Origin: Paractinoplanes aksuensis
GTDB lineage: Bacteria > Actinomycetota > Actinomycetes > Mycobacteriales > Micromonosporaceae
Assembly: GCF_024137025.1 (NCBI RefSeq)
Contig: NZ_JAMYJR010000001.1
Location: 186,001-250,000, forward strand
Length of the DNA: 64,000 bases
Direction of reading: 5' to 3'
Part shown: piece after piece, positions 33,341 through 42,259 of the stretch
Layout of the letters: the number at the start of each line of letters is the position of its first letter
Numbering within the stretch: the first letter of the stretch is position 1
Translations under genes and position numbers: made by a program
The notes under the pieces: generated by a model
Told to the model about the DNA's origin: nothing
The model's database searches: none
Seen by the model: only the letters and a program-made list of their open reading frames with translations

Positions 33341-34159
33341 ATGACCGAATCGTATGGTTGGGTGCCGGAAGGCGTCGACATCACCGTGCCGGACGCGTCG
33401 CGCGTCTACGACTACGCGCTGGGCGGGGTGCACAACTTCGCCGTCGACCGCGAGTTCTGGCACCGGGCCGAGAAGATGTTCCCCGACGCGCGGCTCGTGG
33501 CCCGGGCCAACCGCGCCTTCCTGGGCCGGGCCGTCCGGCGGCTGACCGCGCTCGGCGTCCGCCAGTTCCTCGACATCGGCTCGGGCATCCCCACGCTCGG
33601 CAACGTGCACGAGGTCGCGCAAGAGGCCGACCCCGAGGCCCGGGTGATGTACGTCGACATCGACCCGATCGCCGTGCAACAGAGCCGCAGCCTGCTCGTC
33701 GGCAACCCGTACGCCCGGGTCGTTCAGGGTGACCTGCGCAAGCCCGACGACATCCTCTACCACCCCGAAGTGCTCGATCTGTTCGACTTCTCCGAGCCGA
33801 TGGCCGTGCTCACCGTGGCCGTGCTGCACTTCGTGCCCGACTCGGCCGGCCCGGCCGCCATCCTGCGCCGGCTCGGCGAGCCGCTGGTCTCGGGCAGCCA
33901 CCTGGTCCTCTCCCACTTCGGCCCCGCATCAACCCCCGAGGGGCGCGAGGCGCAGGAACAGACCCGCCGGCTGTACGAGAAGACGCCGACCCCGCTCGTG
34001 ATCCGCAGCCGCGAGCAGATCGCCGCGCTCCTCGGCGACGAGTTCGAGCTGCTGCCGCCGGGCGTGGCCGGCTCGGCCGAGTGGCATCCCGACCCCGACG
34101 AGGCGGCCGACCCGCCGCAGCCCACCGTGCTGGTGGCGATGGCGAGGAAGAGGGCATGA
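33341..34159 (+). CDS. SAM-dependent methyltransferase (DUF574 / PF04672)
   Basis: 272 residues. Typical start PEGVDITVPDASRVYDYALGG, then SAM-binding FLDIGSGIPTLGNVHEVAQ and the Asp pair of MYVDIDPIAV. This family is greatly expanded in sporulating actinomycetes, with unknown targets. The stop overlaps the ATG of the EAL gene, so the two are co-translated. Confidence 0.88.
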   Translation: MTESYGWVPEGVDITVPDASRVYDYALGGVHNFAVDREFWHRAEKMFPDARLVARANRAFLGRAVRRLTALGVRQFLDIGSGIPTLGNVHEVAQEADPEARVMYVDIDPIAVQQSRSLLVGNPYARVVQGDLRKPDDILYHPEVLDLFDFSEPMAVLTVAVLHFVPDSAGPAAILRRLGEPLVSGSHLVLSHFGPASTPEGREAQEQTRRLYEKTPTPLVIRSREQIAALLGDEFELLPPGVAGSAEWHPDPDEAADPPQPTVLVAMARKRA

Positions 34160-35772
34160 CCTCGTACGCCGCGCTGACCGACGAGTGGTTGCGCGGGGTG
34201 GTGGCGGCCGGCTTCGTCCCCGGTGTCCGGGCCCGGGCCCGCTCGGCGCTCGAAGACCTGCTCGAAGAGTTCGTGGCCGCCGTCCGGGCCGAGCCGTTCG
34301 ACCCCGCACCGGGCCGCCGCATCGGGGTCGAACTGGTCGACCTGCGCATGTCGGCCCCGCCGGTGCTCGGCACGACCGTCCACCTGCTGGCCGGTCAGTT
34401 GCCGGCGCTGCTCGGCGAGCAGTCCCGCGAGCGGGTCCTGGCCCTGCTGGAAAATCTAAGCGTCGGCTTCGTGGCCGCCCAGCGCGACCTGGCCGTCCGG
34501 GCCGCGGAAGAGATGAACCGCTCCGAAAAGATCCACTGGCGCGCGGTCCAGCTCGACCTGCAAAGGCGCCTGCAACAAGCCCTGCTGCACAGCCCCGACA
34601 CCGGCCTGCCCAACGAGCAACACCTGCGCAAAACCCTGGCCGATCTCGGTGGTGGCCGCAGCGGCCTGCTGCTGCTCGGCCTCGACCAGCTCGACGAGCT
34701 GGCCGACACCCTGGGCGACGAGCGGCGGCACCGGCTGCTGGCCACGATCGCCCGCCGGCTGCGGCCGCTGGGCATCCTGGCCCACCTCGCGGTCGACCTG
34801 TTCGCCGTCCTGGTGCCCGGCACGACCGGGCCCGACGACCTGATCAAGGTGGCCGACCAGGCGCTGCAGCTGCTGGCCGCCCCGTTCCCGATCGACGGCC
34901 ACGACCTGCACGTCACCGCCCACGCCGGTCTGGTCGAACGCCCGGCCGCGGGCACCGACCCCGACGGCTGGCTGCACGACGCCCGGCTGGCCCTGCGCTG
35001 GGCCCGGCACGACCAGCTCGGCCCGGCCCTGTTCGACCCGGCCCGGGCCGACGACGAGCGCCGCCGCCACCACCTGGCGGCCGAGATGCCGGCCGCCCTC
35101 GACCGCGGCGAGTTCACCCTGCACTACCAGCCCCTGATGCGCCTGTCCGACCGCACGGTGATCGGCGCCGAGGCCCTGGCCCGCTGGCCCCGCCCCGGCG
35201 CCGGGCTGGTCATGCCCCTCCGGTTCATCCCGGTCGCCGAGCGCACCGGCCTGATCCGCCCGCTCGGCCGCCACCTGCTCGAGGTGGCCTGCCGCCGGGC
35301 CGCAGCCGGCCCCGGCGGGTTGATCAGCGTCAACCTCTCGCCGGTGCAACTGCGCGACCCGGGTCTGGTCGCCTCGGTGGCCGACATCCTGCACCGCACC
35401 GAGCTGCCCGCGGCCCGCCTCCAGCTCGAGATCACCGAGACGGCCGAGGCGCTGCAGTACCGCTCGGTGCTGACCGGCCTGGCCGCGCTCGGCGTGCGGC
35501 TGGCCCTCGACGACTTCGGCACCGGCTACTCCAGCCTGGCCGTGCTCACCACGCTGCCGTTCGCCGAGGCCAAGCTGGCGGCCGAGTTCCTGCTCGACAC
35601 CCAGCGCCGCGACGTGCTCGGCCACATCATCGACGCGTGCCACGCCCTCGGCATGACAGTCACCGCCGAGGGCATCGAAACCGCCGAACAGGAACGACTG
35701 CTGCGTGAGCTGGGCTGCGACCACGGCCAGGGCTATCACCTGGGCCGCCCCCAGCCCACGCTCTCCATCTAG
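34156..35772 (+). CDS. EAL-domain protein with degenerate GGDEF domain
   Basis: 538 residues. A helical N-terminal domain (about 1-140) resembles that of other actinomycete c-di-GMP proteins. A GGDEF-like domain follows in which the GGDEF box is replaced by VDLFAVLVPG, so no cyclase activity is expected. The EAL domain (about 315-535) keeps GAEALARW, NLSPVQLR, EITE, DDFGTGYSS and AEGIETAEQ, but KxD is changed to AKLAAEF, so phosphodiesterase activity may be impaired. Coupled to the methyltransferase gene. Confidence 0.88.
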   Translation: MTSYAALTDEWLRGVVAAGFVPGVRARARSALEDLLEEFVAAVRAEPFDPAPGRRIGVELVDLRMSAPPVLGTTVHLLAGQLPALLGEQSRERVLALLENLSVGFVAAQRDLAVRAAEEMNRSEKIHWRAVQLDLQRRLQQALLHSPDTGLPNEQHLRKTLADLGGGRSGLLLLGLDQLDELADTLGDERRHRLLATIARRLRPLGILAHLAVDLFAVLVPGTTGPDDLIKVADQALQLLAAPFPIDGHDLHVTAHAGLVERPAAGTDPDGWLHDARLALRWARHDQLGPALFDPARADDERRRHHLAAEMPAALDRGEFTLHYQPLMRLSDRTVIGAEALARWPRPGAGLVMPLRFIPVAERTGLIRPLGRHLLEVACRRAAAGPGGLISVNLSPVQLRDPGLVASVADILHRTELPAARLQLEITETAEALQYRSVLTGLAALGVRLALDDFGTGYSSLAVLTTLPFAEAKLAAEFLLDTQRRDVLGHIIDACHALGMTVTAEGIETAEQERLLRELGCDHGQGYHLGRPQPTLSI

Positions 35773-35799
35773 GGTCTGTTTCGCGGCGAAACAGACCCT
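35771..35799 (+). terminator. Hairpin terminator after the EAL gene
   Basis: Perfect 14-bp arms AGGGTCTGTTTCGC / GCGAAACAGACCCT around one base begin inside the stop codon. There is no U-tract. Confidence 0.7.
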
Positions 35800-36010
35800 G
35801 GGCGGACGACGCCGATCCTGGTCATCGGGCCGAGCAGGGGGAGCGTCGCCGCTGAGCAGAGCATGGCCGCGGCCATTCCGGGCGGGGCGATGATCGGAAT
35901 GCGTATGTCGTCCCGCTTCGGGGAAGTCAACGGGCGGACAGCCGATGGTGCCGGGACCGTCGACAGAGGATGCTCGACTGACCCGACACAACCCCCGGGA
36001 GGGACCGAAC

Positions 36011-36394
36011 GTGCCGAGCGAGCTCATGCAGGTGCAGGCCGACGACGGCAGCGCCGTCCTGATCGAGATCGACACCCCGGACGCCGGGTTCGGCGAGGTC
36101 GCGTTCGACGGCCGGATCTTCAAGGCCCGCGAGACGCTCGAGCAGGCGCTGGGCGGCGTGCGCGACATCGCGCTCAAGGCGCTCGACACGTTCCGCGCGG
36201 GTGAGACCGCGCCCGAGTCGATCGAGCTCGAGTTCGGCGTGAAGTTCAAGGCCGAGGCCGGCTCGGCCGTGTTCGCCCGCACCGCCGCCGAGGGCCACAT
36301 CGTGGTCCGCATGTCCTGGTCCGGCAGCGCCCACCCGGTGGGCCGTCCGGGTCTCGACGACGGCGAGGACGACGAGGACTACCCGCGCGGGTGA
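36011..36394 (+). CDS. CU044_2847-family protein (trypsin-co-occurring domain)
   Basis: 127 residues. It begins with a beta-rich stretch LMQVQADDGSAVLIEIDTP and contains IELEFGVKFKAEAGSAVFAR, the core of the trypsin-co-occurring domain. The C terminus is acidic (DDGEDDEDYPRG). Related proteins sit near trypsin-like proteases and conflict-system genes; none is adjacent here. GTG 36011 follows GGGAGGGA. The 210 bp upstream hold no gene I can support. Confidence 0.8.
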   Translation: MPSELMQVQADDGSAVLIEIDTPDAGFGEVAFDGRIFKARETLEQALGGVRDIALKALDTFRAGETAPESIELEFGVKFKAEAGSAVFARTAAEGHIVVRMSWSGSAHPVGRPGLDDGEDDEDYPRG

Positions 36395-36395
36395 T

Positions 36396-37520
36396 TCACC
36401 AGCCCCGGACCCGCGGCCAGACGGCCCGGATCGCGTGGTCCGGGGACTCGGGGTCGGTCACCTGGTAGTGGTCGTGCTGGGCCGCCGTCGCGCAGGCGTG
36501 GTTGGGCAGGATCCGCACGCGGGTGCCGACGGGCAGGTCCGGCAGGGTCGCCGAGCTGCCGGGGCGGACCGACAACACACCGTGTTCCTGGCTGGCGTCG
36601 GTCATGAGCAGGTCGGCGTACGGGTGGCCGTCGAGGTTCGTGACCAGGCCGTAGCCCTGGTCGACGCGCTGGCGGGACGTGCCGCGGTCGCGCGAGGTGG
36701 CCATCCAGCCGCCGTCGGTCAGGATCCAGCCCTTGTCGGGGCGGTGGCCGATGACCGTGGTGATCACCGTGAGGGCCAGGTCGTCGAGGGAGCACACCCC
36801 GATGCCGGCCATCACCAGGTCGAAGAAGACGAAGTTGCCCGCGCGGACCTCGGTCACCCCGGTCAGGTCGGCCGCGAAGTGGGCCGTCGGGGTCGAGCCC
36901 ACGCTGACCACCGGGACGTCGTGCCCGGCCGCGCGCAGCGCTTCGGCCGCCCGTACGGCCGTGAGTCGTTCGTTCTCGGCTGCGGCCCGGAGCGCGTCGT
37001 CGCCGATGGCGTAGTACGACTCGCCCGCGTGCAGCAGCACGCCCCGCAGCTCGGCCCCGCCGTCGACCAGCGTCCGTGCGATCTGCAGGAGCGCCGGATC
37101 GTCGTGCTGCACGCCGCCGCGGTGCCCGTCGCAGTCGACCTCGATCAGGGCGGGCAGACCGGCCGGCAGGGCTGCCGCCTGCTCGACGCTGTCGAGAAGC
37201 GCCACGAGATCCACGCCCCGGGCGCGCAGGGCGGCCACGCGGGGCAGCTTGTGCGGATCGATCCCGACCGCATAGACGATGTCGCGGTAGCCGGCGTCGG
37301 CGAACGCCTCGGCCTCGGCCAGGGTCGACACCGTGATCGGGTGGGGCCGGCCCTCGTCGTGCAGCGCGGCCACCGCCACCGACTTCGCCGTCTTGACGTG
37401 GGTCCGCAGGGTCACGCCGAGGCCGTCGAGGTGCTGCCGCAGCCGCCGGATGTTGGCCTGGACGGTCGCCGGGTCCACGGCCAGGAAGGGCGTGTCCGGA
37501 TCCATCAGCGTGCCTGTCAT
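36396..37520 (-). CDS. D-serine dehydratase/D-threonine aldolase-like PLP enzyme (DSD1 type)
   Basis: 374 residues, alanine racemase-like barrel plus DSD1 C-terminal domain. PLP Lys K43 in LRTHVKTAK; Zn ligands are probably the His and Cys of PNHACAT near residue 340. SVGSTPTA and RAGNFVFFDLVMAGIG are conserved in the family. These enzymes deaminate D-serine or cleave D-3-hydroxyamino acids. Its ATG overlaps the stop of the upstream DauR-like regulator, which suggests that this regulator responds to the same D-amino acid. Confidence 0.87.
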   Translation of the reverse strand: MTGTLMDPDTPFLAVDPATVQANIRRLRQHLDGLGVTLRTHVKTAKSVAVAALHDEGRPHPITVSTLAEAEAFADAGYRDIVYAVGIDPHKLPRVAALRARGVDLVALLDSVEQAAALPAGLPALIEVDCDGHRGGVQHDDPALLQIARTLVDGGAELRGVLLHAGESYYAIGDDALRAAAENERLTAVRAAEALRAAGHDVPVVSVGSTPTAHFAADLTGVTEVRAGNFVFFDLVMAGIGVCSLDDLALTVITTVIGHRPDKGWILTDGGWMATSRDRGTSRQRVDQGYGLVTNLDGHPYADLLMTDASQEHGVLSVRPGSSATLPDLPVGTRVRILPNHACATAAQHDHYQVTDPESPDHAIRAVWPRVRGW

Positions 37521-38173
37521 TGCTCGTCCTTGTCGCTGGTAGGGGTCTTGCGGCAGGCGGCCAGGTCGGCGAAGAGGCCGGACCGGGAGACCCCGAGCCG
37601 CTGGGCGACCCGGGGCGCGGCGTTGCGGACCGAGAAGACGCCGCGCCGGTCGAGGGCGGCCAGCAGGGCCAGGCGTTCGGCACGGGTCAGGCCGGCCACG
37701 GGTTTGCCGCGGGCCAATTCCTCGGCCCGGATCAGCGATTCGACCACGTCGTCGAAGTCGTCGCTGAACGTCGTCAGCTCGGCTGCGGCCGGCGCGGCCC
37801 CGGCCAGCGCGGTCAGCAGGTCGCCGGCCTGGCGCAGCACGGTGACGTCGATGTTGACGCACAGCGCCCCGAACACGTGCCCGGCGCTGTCCCGCAGCGG
37901 CATGGTCGACGATTTGATCAGCCGGCCGTCGGGGGCGCGGGTGACGTAGTTCAGGTCGTTCGTCGCGGCGTCGCCCTGGGCCAGGACGGCCAGGCCGATC
38001 TCGCTCAGAGCGCCGCCGACCCGGCGACCGGTCACCGAGCCCGCGACCGCGACGACCGACTGCTCGCCCTGCCGGTAGTCGTGCAGCACCACCTCACAGG
38101 CCGGCCCGAAGGTCGCCGCCAGGCCGTCGAGCACGGGGTGCAGCGCGCCCAGGATCGCGTCGGCGTCACTCAT
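37517..38173 (-). CDS. YheO/DauR-like transcriptional regulator (PAS-like plus HTH)
   Basis: 218 residues. The YheO domain (about 10-120) has FGPACEVVLHDYR, then SSTMPLRDSAGHVFGALCVN. The C-terminal HTH has GVFSVRNAAPRVAQRLGVSRSGLF. DauR controls D-arginine catabolism in Pseudomonas; this one is coupled to a D-amino-acid enzyme. TAGTCT sits 7 nt before ATG 38173. Confidence 0.85.
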   Translation of the reverse strand: MSDADAILGALHPVLDGLAATFGPACEVVLHDYRQGEQSVVAVAGSVTGRRVGGALSEIGLAVLAQGDAATNDLNYVTRAPDGRLIKSSTMPLRDSAGHVFGALCVNIDVTVLRQAGDLLTALAGAAPAAAELTTFSDDFDDVVESLIRAEELARGKPVAGLTRAERLALLAALDRRGVFSVRNAAPRVAQRLGVSRSGLFADLAACRKTPTSDKDEQ

Positions 38174-38180
38174 GGCGGCC

Positions 38181-38216
38181 AGACTATCAGTCCATAAGCT
38201 AGACGGAAAATCTAGC
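38181..38216 (-). promoter_or_regulatory. Leaderless promoter and inverted repeat before the DauR-like gene
   Basis: The -10 TAGTCT (38186-38181) is 7 nt from the ATG. GCTAGA (38198-38203) and TCTAGC (38211-38216) form an inverted repeat across the -35 region, a likely operator; its outer arm includes the stop codon of the upstream permease gene. Confidence 0.45.
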
Positions 38217-39033
38217 CTTTGAGGCCGGAGAACGTCATGGTGGCGATGAACTTCCGCTGGGCGAAGAGGAAGGCCAGGATGAGCGGCGCGGTGGCGAGCA
38301 CGTTGCCGGCCATGAGCTGCGACCATTCCGTACGCCGCATGCCCTGGAAGTTGGCCAGGCCGACCTGCAGCGTGAACCGGTTGTCGTCCGAGATGGCGAT
38401 GAGCGGCCACAGCAGGTCGTTCCAGCTGGAGAGCAGCGTGAACACGGCCAGCGTGGCCAGCGCGGGCCGGGCCAGCGGCAGCACGATGCTCCAGAACGTC
38501 CGCCAGGTGCCGCAGCCGTCGATGCGCGCCGCCTCCTCGAGCTCGACCGGCAGGGCCAGGAAGAACTGGCGCATCAGGAAGATGCCGAACGCCGAGGCCA
38601 GCCACGGGACGAAGGCCGAGGCCAGGGTGTCGACGATGCCGAGGCGGGCGAACATCAGGTAGGTCGGGATCATCAGCAGCTGGATCGGGATCATGACCGT
38701 GGCCACGATGACCAGGAAGGCCAGGCCGCGGCCGGCGAACTTGAGGCGGGCGAAGCCGTAGCCGGCCATCGAGCACAGCACCAGGTGGGCCAGCACGGCC
38801 ACCGTCGAGACCAGCACCGTGTTGCCGAACCAGCGCAGGGCCGGGGTCTCGGTGAGCAGGGCGCGGTAGCCCTCGAGGTGCAGCGAGGTCGGGAACAGCT
38901 TGGGCGGGAACTGGTTGATCTCGGCACTGCTCATGAACGAGGTCAGCACCATCTGGACCAGGGGCAGGACGAACAGCAGGGCCAGCGGCATGAGCAACAG
39001 GTGCCAGGGGCTGAAGGGCAGCCAGCGGCGCAT
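38212..39033 (-). CDS. Sugar ABC transporter permease, MalG type
   Basis: 273 residues, six TM. The EAA loop ELEEAARIDGCGTWRTFWSIV matches the CUT1 permease consensus. ATG 39033 overlaps the stop of the partner permease. It imports an oligosaccharide with the binding protein and MalF-type permease. No ATPase gene is present; in actinobacteria these importers commonly share a distant MsiK ATPase. Confidence 0.9.
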   Translation of the reverse strand: MRRWLPFSPWHLLLMPLALLFVLPLVQMVLTSFMSSAEINQFPPKLFPTSLHLEGYRALLTETPALRWFGNTVLVSTVAVLAHLVLCSMAGYGFARLKFAGRGLAFLVIVATVMIPIQLLMIPTYLMFARLGIVDTLASAFVPWLASAFGIFLMRQFFLALPVELEEAARIDGCGTWRTFWSIVLPLARPALATLAVFTLLSSWNDLLWPLIAISDDNRFTLQVGLANFQGMRRTEWSQLMAGNVLATAPLILAFLFAQRKFIATMTFSGLKG

Positions 39034-39965
39034 CAGAAGACCTCCGACCCTCGGCGGCGGCTGTACCAGATGATGCCGACGGTCAGCATCAGGGTGACCG
39101 CGAACAGCAGGTAGGCGGCCGCGGCCCCGTACCCGAGTCGTTGGGTCTGGAAGGCCAGCTCGTAGATGTAGTAGACGACCGTCTGGGTGCTGTTCAGCGG
39201 CCCGCCGCGGGTCGTCGTGTAGATCAGATCGAACAGCTGTACGGCGGTGATCGTCTGCCACACGGCCGTGAACACGGTGACCGGGCGCAGTTCCGGCAGC
39301 GTGATGTGGCGGAACACGCGCCAGCGGGAAGCGCCGTCCATGGTGGCCGCCTCGACCAGCTCGCGCGGGATGTCCTGCAGCGCGGCCAGGTAGATGACGG
39401 TGCAGAAGCCGACCTCGCCCCAGAGCGCGATCAGGCAGATCACGAACAGGGCCTGGGTCGGGCTCTCGAGGAACTGCTGCTGCGGGATCCCGAGGTGGCG
39501 CAGCACGTCGTTGGCCGCGCCGAACTGGGGGTTGAACACGAACCCGGCCAGGATGCCGGTAGCCGCGGCCGAGGCCACGTACGGAACAAAGATGCACGTC
39601 CGGTAGAAACCGATCAGCCGGATGCGCTGGTTGAGCGCGATCGCGACCACGATGCCGAGAATGATCGACGACGGTACGAACAGCACGGTCAGCAGCAGGG
39701 TGTGCCGCGCCGCCGCCAGCATGTCGGGGTCGGTGGCCAGGCGCTGGTAGTTGCTCCAGCCGACCGGGACGCCGGGGGAGATGCCGTTCCACCGGGCCCG
39801 CGAGATGAAGAAGGCCCAGATCGCCGGGAACAGCGACAACCCGACGACCAGCACGGTGGCCGGGCCGGCGAAGGCCCAGCCGGTCAGGCTCCGCCGCACG
39901 GCGCGGCCGCGCGGCGAAACCTTCCGGACCACGGCGTGCGACGAGGCCGCGAACGTCAACGCCAT
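39033..39965 (-). CDS. Sugar ABC transporter permease, MalF type
   Basis: 310 residues, six TM after a basic N terminus. EAA loop RELVEAATMDGASRWRVFRH. ATG 39965 overlaps the stop of the binding-protein gene (ATGA) and its own stop overlaps the next permease, so the three are a tight unit. Confidence 0.9.
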   Translation of the reverse strand: MALTFAASSHAVVRKVSPRGRAVRRSLTGWAFAGPATVLVVGLSLFPAIWAFFISRARWNGISPGVPVGWSNYQRLATDPDMLAAARHTLLLTVLFVPSSIILGIVVAIALNQRIRLIGFYRTCIFVPYVASAAATGILAGFVFNPQFGAANDVLRHLGIPQQQFLESPTQALFVICLIALWGEVGFCTVIYLAALQDIPRELVEAATMDGASRWRVFRHITLPELRPVTVFTAVWQTITAVQLFDLIYTTTRGGPLNSTQTVVYYIYELAFQTQRLGYGAAAAYLLFAVTLMLTVGIIWYSRRRGSEVF

Positions 39966-41269
39966 CAGTTCACCACGGCGTCGGCCGACTTCTGGGCCGC
40001 CGCGTCCAGCGCGTCCTTGGGCGACGCCTTCCCCTGCAGGACGGAGGCGATCGCGTCACCGACGTTGCGCGACAGCACCTCGTAGCCGGGCACGGTCGGC
40101 CGGGCCTGCTTGGCGTTGGCCAGGTTGTCGAAGAACTTCTGACCGCCCGGGTACTCCTTGACGTACGCGGCGAACTCGGGCGTGCTCTGCTCGGACGAGC
40201 GCAGCGGCAGATTGCCCACGGCCAGGTTCCACTTGGCGTCGGTCTGCGCGCTGGTCAGCCACTTGATGAAGTCGCGGGCGGCGCCGGCCCGGTTGGCGTC
40301 GTCGTGGTCGAACAACACCCACAGGTCGGGGCCCGAGACCGTCTGGTGGTCACCGTTCACGCCGGGCAGGTTCGAGACGCCGTACGAGAGCTTGGCCTCC
40401 TTGATCTCGAGCAGCGCCCACGGCCCAGTGATGATCATGGCGACGCGCCCGCTGTTGAACAGGGGGTGGTACTTCTCGTCGGTCTGGTCGAGGTACATGG
40501 ACTTGTCATCGACGGCCATCCCGCGCAGCGTCTCGAGGGCCTTCACCCCGGCGTCGGAGTTGAAGGCGGGCTTGGTGCCGTCGAGGATCTTGCCGCCGTT
40601 CTGCCATAGCAACGGCCACAGGTGCCACGTCGTGTCCTCGCTGCCCGACACGGAGTAGGCGGTGCCGTACGTCTTGGTCGCCGGATCGGTCAGCTTCTTG
40701 GCCGCCGCCCGGAAGTCGTCCCAGGTCCAGTCGTCGGTGGGGTAGCCGACGCCGGCCTTGTCGAAGATCGCCTTGTTGTAGATGACCGCGAGATTGTCGA
40801 CCAGCGCCGGAACGCCGATCACCTTGCCGTCGGCCGTGGCCACCGTGCGCGCCGCCTCGGGCATCTCCGTCCATTTGAAGGACGGATCCTGCACGTACGA
40901 GGTCAGGTCCTGCGTCTTGCCGCTGGCGCCGAGGTCGCCGGCCCAGTTGCCGTAGGCGTACGAGATGTCGGGGTAACTGCCCCCGGCGAACCCGGCCGAC
41001 AGCTTGGTCAGCAGGTCGTCGGTGGTCGGGGCGCCGGGCGAGGTCTTGATCGTGACATTGGGGTGGGCCGCGTGGTATTCGGCGGCCAGGCCCTCGGCGA
41101 CCTTCTCGGCCTCCTCGGTCTGCCCGGTCCACCAGGTCAGCTCGACGGTGGCGGCCGGGTCGTAACCGGCGGCGGAATCCTTGCCGTCGTCGGACGTGCC
41201 GCCCATGCAGGCGGACAACAGCAGTGCCGCGCCGACACCGCCGGCGAGCAGTCGAAGGGGTTTGGTCAT
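39965..41269 (-). CDS. Sugar ABC transporter substrate-binding lipoprotein
   Basis: 434 residues. Lipoprotein signal with LLLSACMGG (C21), then the CUT1 extracellular-binding fold: VELTWWTGQTEEAEKVAEGL, GSYPDISYAYGNWAGDL, and DNLAVIYNKAIFDKAGVG. Trp-rich binding surface (WTWDDF, WHLWPLLWQ) suggests an oligosaccharide or glycoside ligand. Separated from the SIS gene by 32 bp. Confidence 0.91.
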   Translation of the reverse strand: MTKPLRLLAGGVGAALLLSACMGGTSDDGKDSAAGYDPAATVELTWWTGQTEEAEKVAEGLAAEYHAAHPNVTIKTSPGAPTTDDLLTKLSAGFAGGSYPDISYAYGNWAGDLGASGKTQDLTSYVQDPSFKWTEMPEAARTVATADGKVIGVPALVDNLAVIYNKAIFDKAGVGYPTDDWTWDDFRAAAKKLTDPATKTYGTAYSVSGSEDTTWHLWPLLWQNGGKILDGTKPAFNSDAGVKALETLRGMAVDDKSMYLDQTDEKYHPLFNSGRVAMIITGPWALLEIKEAKLSYGVSNLPGVNGDHQTVSGPDLWVLFDHDDANRAGAARDFIKWLTSAQTDAKWNLAVGNLPLRSSEQSTPEFAAYVKEYPGGQKFFDNLANAKQARPTVPGYEVLSRNVGDAIASVLQGKASPKDALDAAAQKSADAVVN

Positions 41270-41301
41270 CTCAGGGCACCTCCGCTGGTGAAGGGGGCGG
41301 T

Positions 41302-42180
41302 TCAGGTGAGGACGACTGAGCGGGTGAGCAATCGGGGGGTGTCGGGGTCGAGGCCGCGGTGGGCGGCCAGGGCCAGGGCGAAACGCTGGACGAGCACGAG
41401 CTGGGCCAGCGGGTCGAGGGCGTCGCGGTATGCGGTGGCGCCGGCGCTGCGGGCCACGTCGTCGAGGGCGGTGGGCACGTCGCCCAGCGACCAGACGAGA
41501 CTGCGGGGGCCGGCCACGGCGACCGGGCCGTGCCGGAAGTCCATGGCCGGGTAGGACTCGGAGTAGGCCTGGGCGGCCTCGCGCACCTTGAGCGCCGCCT
41601 CGTGGGCCAGGCCCACGGTCCAGCCGGTGCCGAGGAAGACCAGGTGGTCGATGTCGGCCGGGTCGGCCGGGAGGTCGGCCCGCAGAGCCTGGAAGCCGTC
41701 CTCGACGGCCCGGGTGAGGTCGGCGCCGAACGCGGCCCGGGCCAGCGTCAGCACCGAGGTCGGGAAGCGCGTCTGCACGACGCTGCCCTCGTCGGCGAAG
41801 TCGAGCAGCAGCCGGGCGTCGGACAGGTCGTCGACCGGCCGGCCGTCGACCGCGGTGACGACGACGCGCCGGGTGCCCGCCGGCACCTGCCGCAGCGCGT
41901 CGAGCACCTCGGTCGACGTGCCGGAGCGGGTCACCGCCACCACCCGGTCGTAGCGGCGGCGCGGCACGTACTCGGAGGCGCAGACGGCGTCGGTCTCACC
42001 GAGACCGGCCCCCTCGCGCAGCTGGGCGATGCTCTCGGCGACGAACCACGAGGTGCCGCAGCCGAGCACGAGCATCCGCTCGCCCGGGGCGGCGAGTTCC
42101 CGTCGCCCCGGGTCCGCGAGGTCGAGGGCCTGGGCCCAGACGTCGGGCTGACTGGCAACCTCGGTGGCAGTCACATTCAT
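41302..42180 (-). CDS. SIS-domain sugar isomerase/deaminase (AgaS/GlmS-C type)
   Basis: 292 residues with two SIS modules: LVLGCGTSWFVAESIAQL and VAVTRSGTSTEVLDALRQ in the first, FLGTGWTVGLAHEAALKV and YPAMDFRHGPVA in the second. These bind phosphosugars; AgaS acts on amino-sugar phosphates. It heads the leftward transporter operon. CATAAT lies 8 nt before its ATG, inside the DeoR-type operator. Confidence 0.85.
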   Translation of the reverse strand: MNVTATEVASQPDVWAQALDLADPGRRELAAPGERMLVLGCGTSWFVAESIAQLREGAGLGETDAVCASEYVPRRRYDRVVAVTRSGTSTEVLDALRQVPAGTRRVVVTAVDGRPVDDLSDARLLLDFADEGSVVQTRFPTSVLTLARAAFGADLTRAVEDGFQALRADLPADPADIDHLVFLGTGWTVGLAHEAALKVREAAQAYSESYPAMDFRHGPVAVAGPRSLVWSLGDVPTALDDVARSAGATAYRDALDPLAQLVLVQRFALALAAHRGLDPDTPRLLTRSVVLT

Positions 42181-42188
42181 GTCTGCGG

Positions 42189-42238
42189 ATTATGCTCGTT
42201 TCTGCTCGCTTAACAAGATCCGAGCATCAAACGAGCAT
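42189..42238. promoter_or_regulatory. DeoR-type operator and promoter of the SIS/transporter operon
   Basis: Perfect 10-bp inverted arms ATGCTCGTTT (42192-42201) and AAACGAGCAT (42229-42238) enclose a second inner pair CTGCTCG (42202-42208) and CGAGCAT (42221-42227). The leftward -10 CATAAT (42194-42189) overlaps the first arm, so binding would repress the SIS gene and the importer. Confidence 0.65.
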
Positions 42239-42248
42239 TGTGAACTGA

Positions 42249-42259
42249 GCGTTTGCTCA
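42249..42259. promoter_or_regulatory. Additional DeoR half-site
   Basis: GCGTTTGCTCA, identical to the 11-mer at 43627-43637 before the deoR-type gene. It overlaps the end of the GH4 gene. Confidence 0.4.

Noticed and set aside
32597..33916. Minus-strand frame of 439 codons ending in the GNAT-like gene
   Set aside because: The upstream 220 codons are antisense to the methyltransferase; the real start is ATG 33253.
41302..42180. Glucosamine-6-phosphate synthase
   Set aside because: Only the two SIS modules are present; the glutaminase domain with its N-terminal Cys is missing.
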